In this document: positions 6,803-10,972 of the stretch, piece by piece | Layout: each line of letters starts with the position of its first letter | Position numbering within the stretch: the stretch's first letter is position 1 | Assembly (NCBI GenBank): GCA_001790645.1 | Contig: MGDB01000125.1 | Location: forward strand, 2,985 to 13,956 | Origin: Candidatus Schekmanbacteria bacterium GWA2_38_11 | GTDB taxonomy: Bacteria; Schekmanbacteria; GWA2-38-11 | Direction of reading: 5' to 3' | DNA: 10,972 nucleotides | Translations under genes and position numbers: made by a program | The notes under the pieces: model-generated | What the model saw: the letters and a program-made list of their open reading frames with translations, nothing else | Told to the model about the DNA's origin: nothing | Databases searched by the model: none

Positions 6803-6805
6803 TTT
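6788..6805 (+). terminator. Weak intrinsic terminator-like hairpin after surA
   Basis: AAAGCT (6788-6793) pairs with AGCTTT (6797-6802) around a 3-nt loop, and the T-run continues to 6805. The stem is A+T-rich, so termination would be weak. It sits within the right arm of the repeat element, 163 bp after the surA stop. Confidence 0.35.
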
Positions 6806-6843
6806 AGACCTGCAAATTTAGCAGTTAATATAAAGGGAAAAAT

Positions 6844-7134
6844 ATGGTTGATTGGTTAGGGAAAACATTATTCTGCCAAATATGTGGCAAGGAGATTAAA
6901 GTCATAAGACCACCCGGGCCCAGTTGGGGATCAGGTCCTTCCGTTATGTGCTGCAGAGAAGAGATGATAGTAAAGACCTACGCTAGTCAGAAGACTGGCC
7001 AAGAGAAGGAAGAGGTAGTAAACGAGAATGGTAAATATTATACATGCCTGGTCTGTGGGAGAGAGATAGAAATAAAGAAGGGTGGCAAGGGGACTGTCTA
7101 TTGCTGCGGACAGCCAATGGTTTTGAAGCAATAA
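6844..7134 (+). CDS. Small protein with two desulforedoxin-like Fe(Cys)4 motifs
   Basis: The 96-residue protein has two cysteine motifs of the C-x2-C...C-C kind: C11-x2-C14 with C36-C37, and C68-x2-C71 with C87-C88. In the second, 15 residues separate C71 from C87, exactly the spacing of desulforedoxin and of the desulfoferrodoxin N-terminal domain, and the wording (CLVCGREIEI, then GTVYCCGQPM) fits that family. The first has 21 residues between its pairs, with a Pro-Gly-rich loop (22-32). Desulforedoxins bind one iron per four cysteines and act in electron transfer. No superoxide-reductase domain follows, and there is no signal peptide, so it should be cytoplasmic. AAGGGA lies 6 nt before the ATG. 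Zinc binding is an alternative to iron. Its reaction and partner are unknown. Confidence 0.75.
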   Translation: MVDWLGKTLFCQICGKEIKVIRPPGPSWGSGPSVMCCREEMIVKTYASQKTGQEKEEVVNENGKYYTCLVCGREIEIKKGGKGTVYCCGQPMVLKQ

Positions 7135-7177
7135 CCATTAGTAAAAAAATTAACTAACAAAATCCAAAATAAATCTA

Positions 7178-7352
7178 ATAGCTGTAAGTTATAGGCTATA
7201 AGCTTTAAAAAATATAAAGATTATATCTAAAAGCAACAAACTTAAACTTCCCCCCAAAACTTCACTAATAATAATTTTAAATTTTGCAATTTAGTTTAGA
7301 GCTTTTCATTTTACATTTTTGCTTACAGCTTAACGCTTGTAGCATATAGCTG
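7178..7352. repeat. Right, inverted copy of the AGCTATAAGC-type element
   Basis: The outer 30 bp (7323-7352, read on the minus strand) match 6631-6660 at 25 of 30 positions, and the similarity runs inward to about 7270. The inner arm (7178-7208) holds AGCTGTAAGTTATAGG and CTATAAGCTTT, resembling the inner arm of the left copy. The outer end is 2 bp from the cpoB stop codon. It lies between convergent genes and might also shape their 3' ends, though no clear U-run was seen in either direction. Confidence 0.65.
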
Positions 7353-7354
7353 TT

Positions 7355-8254
7355 CTATTTTATTTCTGCAATTTTTTCTGCTGCAATTTTAGCCTCATCA
7401 GAATTCTTATACTCAGTAATTATTTTAGTAAAACTATTTTTAGCATTTTCCTTGTCCCCAAGTTCCATGAAAGACATCCCCTGTTTTAGATAAGCAGCAG
7501 CTACTTTGTTTCCTTTGGGATATTTTTTTATGACTTCAAAAAATGCCAATATAGCTTCTCTATATTTTTTCTGTGAATAGAAACATTCACCTATCCAATA
7601 TTGGGCATTCCCAGCATTTTTTGAATTTGGGTAAAGCTCTAAATATTTACTGAAATTTTGGCGTGCCTTTTCAAATTCACCCTTGAGATAATTTTGATAA
7701 GCTTCCTTATATACATCTTCCTCTGAAGGCTTATTTTCCTGCTTGGCTTCCTCAACCTCAGGTTGAGTTTTTACTTCAGGCGCAGGGACATTGACTTGAG
7801 AATTTTGCGGAGCGGGAGGAATTACTGGTGTTGCCTTTTCTGTGCTTTCTCCGGATGAAGCATAAATCTTTTTTTCAAGTTCTGCCAAGCGGTCTCCTAA
7901 AGATTCAATTGAGATGGTCAGGTTTTTCTTGAATTCATCAAGATCTGTAGGGAGTTTCTTAGTCTTAACCTCACTCTCTTCTATCAATCCCTTTACACTC
8001 TGGACTTCTGTCAGGATGTTCTTCTGGTCAGCTTCTAAATCAGCCTGTTTCCGTTTTAGTCCATTACCAAGTTCCTTTAATTTGTCTTCAACCGATTTTA
8101 TTCTATTATCCATATCCTTATTTTCCCGGGCGGTTGTATCCCTTAATGAGATGAGTTCTCTTCTCACTAAGTCCATATCAGATTGGTAAGCACACCCTGT
8201 AAATAATGAAATAGAGAATAGTAAAAAACTAAACAGCATCAAAAGTTTTCTCAC
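7355..8254 (-). CDS. cpoB: Tol-Pal accessory protein CpoB (YbgF), lipoprotein form
   Basis: CpoB works with the Tol-Pal machinery in the periplasm and, in E. coli, coordinates peptidoglycan synthesis with outer-membrane constriction. The 299-residue protein has a hydrophobic signal (4-19) and a plausible lipobox, FTGC with the acylated cysteine at C21; E. coli CpoB is soluble, so anchoring differs. A long charged coiled-coil region (about 25-132) and a Pro-rich linker (142-175) lead to three TPR-type units (about 182-212, 217-249, 254-286), for example NAQYWIGECFYSQKKYREAI. The start is GTG (8254-8252), preceded by AGGAG at 6 nt; the overlapping ATG at 8256 reads straight into TGA. It lies 222 bp downstream of pal and is the last gene of the leftward cluster. 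Many such proteins are named only 'tetratricopeptide repeat protein'. Confidence 0.88.
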   Translation of the reverse strand: MRKLLMLFSFLLFSISLFTGCAYQSDMDLVRRELISLRDTTARENKDMDNRIKSVEDKLKELGNGLKRKQADLEADQKNILTEVQSVKGLIEESEVKTKKLPTDLDEFKKNLTISIESLGDRLAELEKKIYASSGESTEKATPVIPPAPQNSQVNVPAPEVKTQPEVEEAKQENKPSEEDVYKEAYQNYLKGEFEKARQNFSKYLELYPNSKNAGNAQYWIGECFYSQKKYREAILAFFEVIKKYPKGNKVAAAYLKQGMSFMELGDKENAKNSFTKIITEYKNSDEAKIAAEKIAEIK

Positions 8255-8260
8255 ATGAAT

Positions 8261-8265
8261 CTCCT
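8261..8265 (-). promoter_or_regulatory. Ribosome-binding site that fixes the GTG start of cpoB
   Basis: AGGAG (8265-8261 on the minus strand) lies 6 nt before GTG at 8254-8252. The ATG two bases earlier is followed directly by TGA, so it cannot be used. Confidence 0.75.
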
Positions 8266-8286
8266 AAAAAGTAATAATTTCCTGCC

Positions 8287-8406
8287 TTAGAAGTAAATCA
8301 CAAAATCTCCAAGAAGGGGGTGAAGCAGCCTGAGAGCGTTTACGGGAGAGGATATATCTTTCCATAGTCCTCTATATTCTATATATGACCAGGCTTTTAT
8401 ATAAAT
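8287..8406 (-). other. Candidate unannotated small ORF (39 aa) with an ATT start
   Basis: In the pal-cpoB gap a leftward frame runs from 8406 to a TAA at 8289-8287 and reads, in part, YIKAWSYIEYRGLWKDIS and ALRLLHPLLGDFVIYF. AAGGAG stands 5 nt before its first ATT (8406-8404), an ideal spacing. No ATG, GTG or TTG occurs between the preceding in-frame TAA and the ATT; the only standard start codon inside is a GTG four codons before the stop. ATT is a rare but real start (E. coli infC). The content looks protein-like, with two Trp, several Tyr and a hydrophobic end. I do not recognise a family; it may also be part of a repeat. It lies in the same leftward transcription unit as pal and cpoB. Confidence 0.25.
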
Positions 8407-8435
8407 GGATGCTCCTTAAAAGCAACCCCACCCCC
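8316..8435 (-). promoter_or_regulatory. Nested inverted repeats in the pal-cpoB gap: structured RNA or repeat
   Basis: Three inverted repeats are nested: GGGGGTG (8316-8322) with CACCCCC (8429-8435), AGCCTG (8327-8332) with CAGGCT (8390-8395), and AGAGGA (8347-8352) with TCCTCT (8368-8373). A side hairpin, TGCT (8410-8413) with AGCA (8421-8424), would enclose the AAGGAG that precedes the candidate small ORF. In the leftward transcript this would form a branched fold upstream of cpoB. It matches no riboswitch I recognise, and a palindromic mobile repeat is the main alternative. Confidence 0.35.
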
Positions 8436-8476
8436 AAACAGAAAAACAAACCAGATAAACGTAATGTTTAATTCTT

Positions 8477-9058
8477 CTATTTTGAAACTATTACAAAATG
8501 GTCTCTGCGGTTCTTTGCCCAGGCAATTTCGTTATGTTCCGGGTCTAAGGGTTTTTCTTCACCATAACTTATGGTGGAAATTCTCGATGCATTTATCCCT
8601 AAAGTAACAAGATACTGTCTGGCAGTTTCAGCCCTTCTTTCTCCCAGGGCTAAATTATATTCTTCAGTCCCTCTTTCATCACAATGTCCTTCAATTAGGA
8701 TATTTATATCAGGATATTCCGAAAGAGTAGAAGCATTCTTAGTAAGCTTCTCCCTTGACTTGTCAGTAAGTGTAAATTGGTCAAATTCAAAGTTGATGTC
8801 GAGGAGCTGCTCCTGCAGCTTAGCTACCAGGGCATCGCCTTTCAAAGATTCCTCTTCCAATTTTTCTTCCGCTGGCAATCCCTCTTTTCCTTCTTTAGTT
8901 TCACTACCAGCTTCCGGAGCTCCGGCAGCTTGTGCTTCCTGAGAAGCTTCTTGTTTTACAACCTGCTTTTTTGCACAGCCATAAAAAACCACGAGCGGCG
9001 TAATCAACAGTATTAACCCTAAAAGTAAAACTCTCCATCCAAAAATCCCTTTTTTCAT
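8477..9058 (-). CDS. pal: Peptidoglycan-associated lipoprotein Pal
   Basis: Pal is an outer-membrane lipoprotein that grips peptidoglycan and interacts with TolB. Counted from the ATG at 9058, the protein is 193 residues: a basic start, a hydrophobic signal, then FYGC, with the acylated cysteine at residue 28. A low-complexity Ala/Glu/Lys linker (about 30-75) leads to an OmpA-like domain (about 87-190) containing INFEFDQFTLTDKS, LIEGHCDERGTEEYNLALG and ERRAETARQYL. The Asp of CDERGT and an Arg of ERRA are the diaminopimelate-binding positions of the family. A GTG at 9070 would add four residues, but its G-rich box is directly adjacent; GGTGA at 9071-9067 lies 8 nt before the ATG, which I prefer. 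It starts 39 bp after the tolB stop. Confidence 0.95.
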   Translation of the reverse strand: MKKGIFGWRVLLLGLILLITPLVVFYGCAKKQVVKQEASQEAQAAGAPEAGSETKEGKEGLPAEEKLEEESLKGDALVAKLQEQLLDINFEFDQFTLTDKSREKLTKNASTLSEYPDINILIEGHCDERGTEEYNLALGERRAETARQYLVTLGINASRISTISYGEEKPLDPEHNEIAWAKNRRDHFVIVSK

Positions 9059-9066
9059 TATTTCTC

Positions 9067-9071
9067 TCACC
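9067..9071 (-). promoter_or_regulatory. Ribosome-binding site favouring the ATG start of pal
   Basis: GGTGA (9071-9067 on the minus strand) can pair with the UCACC of the 16S rRNA tail and is 8 nt from ATG 9058-9056. It overlaps the alternative GTG at 9070-9068, which would have no usable spacing. Confidence 0.5.
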
Positions 9072-9097
9072 CCCTCTCTTTATATAGTTGTTTATTT

Positions 9098-10423
9098 TTA
9101 AGTTTTAAAATTTTCCAAAACAGGTGCCCACGAAGGATTGGTTTCATCACCTTTAGTAGAGCCGACTAATTTCTGGTTGCTTCCGTCAGCATTCATTATG
9201 AAAATCTTGGACCTTCCATTGCGGTTCGAACTAAATGCGATAAAACGCCCGTCCGGAGACCAGCTTGGTGATTCATTATTACCTGAATTATAGGTAAGCC
9301 TTCTTAATTCACTCCCATCAGCATTGATGACAAAAATATCAAATAGCCCGTTTTGCTGGGAAGTGAAAGCTATCTTATCACCCTTTGGAGACCAGGAAGG
9401 TGAAGCATTGTAGTTCCCTTCAAAGCTGAGTCTTCTCAAATTTTTCCCCTCTGAATCCATAACATAAATCTGGGGAGTCCCTGAACGACTCGAAGTAAAG
9501 GCTAACCATTTTCCGTCCGGAGACCAGGAAGGTGAAACGTCAATGGCAAAGTTGTCAGTTAGTCTTTTCAGGTTACTCCCGTCAGGCTTCATTGAATAAA
9601 TTTCTGAATTACCATCAGTTGACAATGACACTGCTATCTTGTTGTTAACTTTACACCACGAACCTCCTAAGGTCAATCCCTTTCTATTTAATAAATTGGA
9701 TTCCTTGTAAAGAAAAAGATCAAGGAGATACAATTTTGGATATTTGGATTTGAAGGAAGCATAGATCAATTTTTTCCCGTCAGGAGACCAGTTCGGCGCT
9801 AAATTAATCGATTTGTTTGATGTGAGTTTTCTGATGTTATAGCCGTCATAATCCATTACATATATCTCTTTATTTCCTCCTTCATTTGAGACGAAGGCAA
9901 TTTTTGTTTCAAACACTCCTTCTGTTCCTGAGAGTTTTAACAGGATTTCATTGGCAAATTTGTGTGCCATTTTTCTTAAATCATCAATCTTCCCGCTATA
10001 CCTTTTTCCTGTTATAAACTGGCCCTGTGCAGTATCAAAGAGCCGTGCCTCTACAGCTATAGAATCTCCTTTCTGAGTAAGACCACCTTTTATCAGAAGT
10101 TCAGCTCCTGTCAAAGCCCATTTCCTGAAATTTATTTCCTGTCCCGTAATTCCCTCTTCTGCAGCGGATTGAGAAAAGTTTTTTGGATCAATCAGGGCAA
10201 AAAATCCGGAGAATTCCAGATCTGAAGAAAGTGTCCCTCTCAGTATTTTGTCTAATTTTTCCTGCTCCTTTACATTCCCCATATTTTTAAATTCACTAAT
10301 GGCTATAGGGAATTTTCTGAGGGAAGGAGAATTAATATCAATATAAACCTTTGACCATAAGTTTGTTCCTAAAAATAAAAAAGAAAAAATTGCAGTTATG
10401 ATTAACAATTTTCTGAATCCCAT
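9098..10423 (-). CDS. tolB: Tol-Pal system beta-propeller protein TolB
   Basis: TolB is the periplasmic protein that shuttles between Pal and the inner-membrane TolQRA complex. The 441-residue protein, normal for the family, has a signal peptide (hydrophobic about 6-19), the TolB N-terminal alpha/beta domain (about 25-165; YIDINSPSLRKFPIAI at 27-42) and a C-terminal propeller. Repeated blades carry WSPDG or WSPKG at 211-215, 300-304, 344-348 and 388-392, a final SWAP at 431-434, and repeated 'DGsn.kRLT' segments. One blade near 254-266 (GGSWCKVNNKIAV) has lost the SPDG turn. ATG at 10423 has only a weak AAGG about 10 nt upstream. The gene lies 199 bp after the tolA-like stop and 39 bp before pal, the usual tolA-tolB-pal order. 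Confidence 0.96.
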   Translation of the reverse strand: MGFRKLLIITAIFSFLFLGTNLWSKVYIDINSPSLRKFPIAISEFKNMGNVKEQEKLDKILRGTLSSDLEFSGFFALIDPKNFSQSAAEEGITGQEINFRKWALTGAELLIKGGLTQKGDSIAVEARLFDTAQGQFITGKRYSGKIDDLRKMAHKFANEILLKLSGTEGVFETKIAFVSNEGGNKEIYVMDYDGYNIRKLTSNKSINLAPNWSPDGKKLIYASFKSKYPKLYLLDLFLYKESNLLNRKGLTLGGSWCKVNNKIAVSLSTDGNSEIYSMKPDGSNLKRLTDNFAIDVSPSWSPDGKWLAFTSSRSGTPQIYVMDSEGKNLRRLSFEGNYNASPSWSPKGDKIAFTSQQNGLFDIFVINADGSELRRLTYNSGNNESPSWSPDGRFIAFSSNRNGRSKIFIMNADGSNQKLVGSTKGDETNPSWAPVLENFKT

Positions 10424-10482
10424 ATAATTAAAACCTTTTTTAGTTCCTTCTTTAAATCCTAAACAGCCTATATCATCAAAAT

Positions 10483-10542
10483 GGGTAGGTTAGGGTCTCC
10501 TGACCCGAACTTCCAGCGGGGTCTGGAGACCCCGCTCTACCC
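10483..10542. repeat. Three-stem palindromic element between the tolA-like gene and tolB
   Basis: An outer stem, GGGTAG (10483-10488) with CTACCC (10537-10542), encloses two hairpins: GGGTC-tcct-GACCC (10493-10506) and the perfect 10-bp pair AGCGGGGTCT (10515-10524) and AGACCCCGCT (10527-10536). As RNA or single-stranded DNA it would fold as a three-way junction. It is far richer in G+C than its flanks. No T-run follows the stems on either strand, so a terminator role is unlikely. Confidence 0.65.
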
Positions 10543-10572
10543 TCGCTTAAAAGTTCCTTATCTTTTATTAAA

Positions 10573-10614
10573 CCTCTGTAGTTATCCTGCCTGATACAGA
10601 GGTCAGGCACTACA
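10573..10614. repeat. Second palindromic element, with alternative pairings
   Basis: CCTCTGTA (10573-10580) pairs perfectly with TACAGAGG (10595-10602). Alternatively TGCCTGA (10588-10594) pairs with TCAGGCA (10603-10609) inside TGTAGT (10577-10582) with ACTACA (10609-10614; the two right arms share base 10609). The two folds exclude each other. It starts 9 bp after the tolA-like stop in the leftward direction. Confidence 0.55.
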
Positions 10615-10622
10615 ATAGAAAA

Positions 10623-10972
10623 TTAAGGCTCAGATGGGAAAAACCTTATTCCTAATTCAAAATATTCTTCTCCATATCCTTCAGGGACCGGAGGCAGCGG
10701 GTTTGCCTTGGCAATTGCCCTTAAAGCCGACTGATCAAAAAATGTATTCCCGGAAGGTTTTTCAGTCCATACTTTCACTATCTCTCCGTCTTTCCTGATT
10801 CTTATAGCAATGATAGCTTCAAGAGTTTTTCTTCCTGAAGTCATCTTTTCAGGAAGAACCCATGAGTCTTTGATTTTTGACCAGATCACACTATAGTATA
10901 TCTGAAATTTTAAATCCATTGTTCCCTGCACTGCCCCGTCATGGCTTGAAATTTTTGTGCCGGCGACTTCTT
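10623..10972 (-). CDS. tolA: TolA/TonB-type protein, C-terminal domain (5' end outside the window)
   Basis: The visible 115 residues are the C-terminal part of a larger protein; the frame stays open to the right edge, so an internal GTG at 10931 should not be taken as the start. The sequence is a TonB/TolA C-terminal domain: YYSVIWSKIKDSWVLPE, then AIIAIRIRKDGEIVKVWTEK, FFDQSALRAIAKANPLPPVPE and a closing strand YFELGIRFFP. TolA spans the periplasm from the inner membrane and contacts TolB and Pal, powered by TolQ and TolR. Position just before tolB and pal supports tolA rather than tonB, but the domain alone cannot separate them. The N-terminal membrane helix and the long helical middle are outside the window. 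Confidence 0.82.
   Translation of the reverse strand, partial: EVAGTKISSHDGAVQGTMDLKFQIYYSVIWSKIKDSWVLPEKMTSGRKTLEAIIAIRIRKDGEIVKVWTEKPSGNTFFDQSALRAIAKANPLPPVPEGYGEEYFELGIRFFPSEP

Noticed and set aside
9059..9070. GTG at 9070 as the pal start
   Set aside because: The G-rich box abuts the GTG with no spacer, while GGTGA is ideally placed for the ATG at 9058.
10573..10609. H-type pseudoknot formed by both stems at once
   Set aside because: The connecting loop needed to cross the 8-bp stem would be zero nucleotides, which is sterically impossible; the folds are alternatives.

Overview
The window is A+T-rich chromosomal DNA from a diderm (Gram-negative) bacterium. The evidence for an outer membrane is a run of Tol-Pal genes (tolA-like, tolB, pal, cpoB), two lipoprotein signal peptides and a SurA-type periplasmic chaperone. 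A small protein with desulforedoxin-type cysteine motifs hints at an anaerobic or microaerophilic lifestyle. The rho-rpmE-prfA order and the abundant intergenic palindromes would fit a deltaproteobacterial-grade or uncultivated candidate-phylum lineage. That placement is inference, because no rRNA or lineage marker is present.

Layout. Positions 1-2177 hold a leftward cluster: rho (786-2177), rpmE (422-637, TTG start) and the first 50 codons of prfA (152 to beyond position 1). A gene-free divergent region of 812 bp (2178-2989) carries candidate promoters for both directions and three palindromic elements. A rightward pair follows: alaS (2990-5641) and surA (5651-6625), only 9 bp apart. Between surA and the convergent cpoB lies a rightward 96-residue gene with two desulforedoxin-like domains (6844-7134). 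It is bracketed by two inverted, mutually homologous repeat elements (6631-6802 and 7178-7352). From 7355 to the right edge runs a leftward Tol-Pal cluster, in transcription order tolA-like (partial, 10972-10623), tolB, pal and cpoB.

How the genes fit together. prfA, rpmE, alaS and rho are translation and transcription housekeeping genes. SurA escorts outer-membrane proteins, while TolA, TolB, Pal and CpoB link the inner membrane, peptidoglycan and outer membrane during division, so the right two thirds is mostly about the envelope. tolQ and tolR would be expected just beyond the right edge, and the rest of prfA beyond the left edge.

The genes are mostly ordinary; the unusual content is between them. 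Every gap over about 200 bp holds palindromic or structured sequence, of at least five different types. The most notable are the inverted repeats that abut the surA and cpoB stop codons and enclose the desulforedoxin-like gene, a three-hairpin element upstream of tolB, and the pal-cpoB gap. That gap contains three nested inverted repeats and an unannotated 39-codon open frame with a good ribosome-binding site but only an ATT start. No CRISPR array, tRNA, rRNA or transposase gene was recognised.
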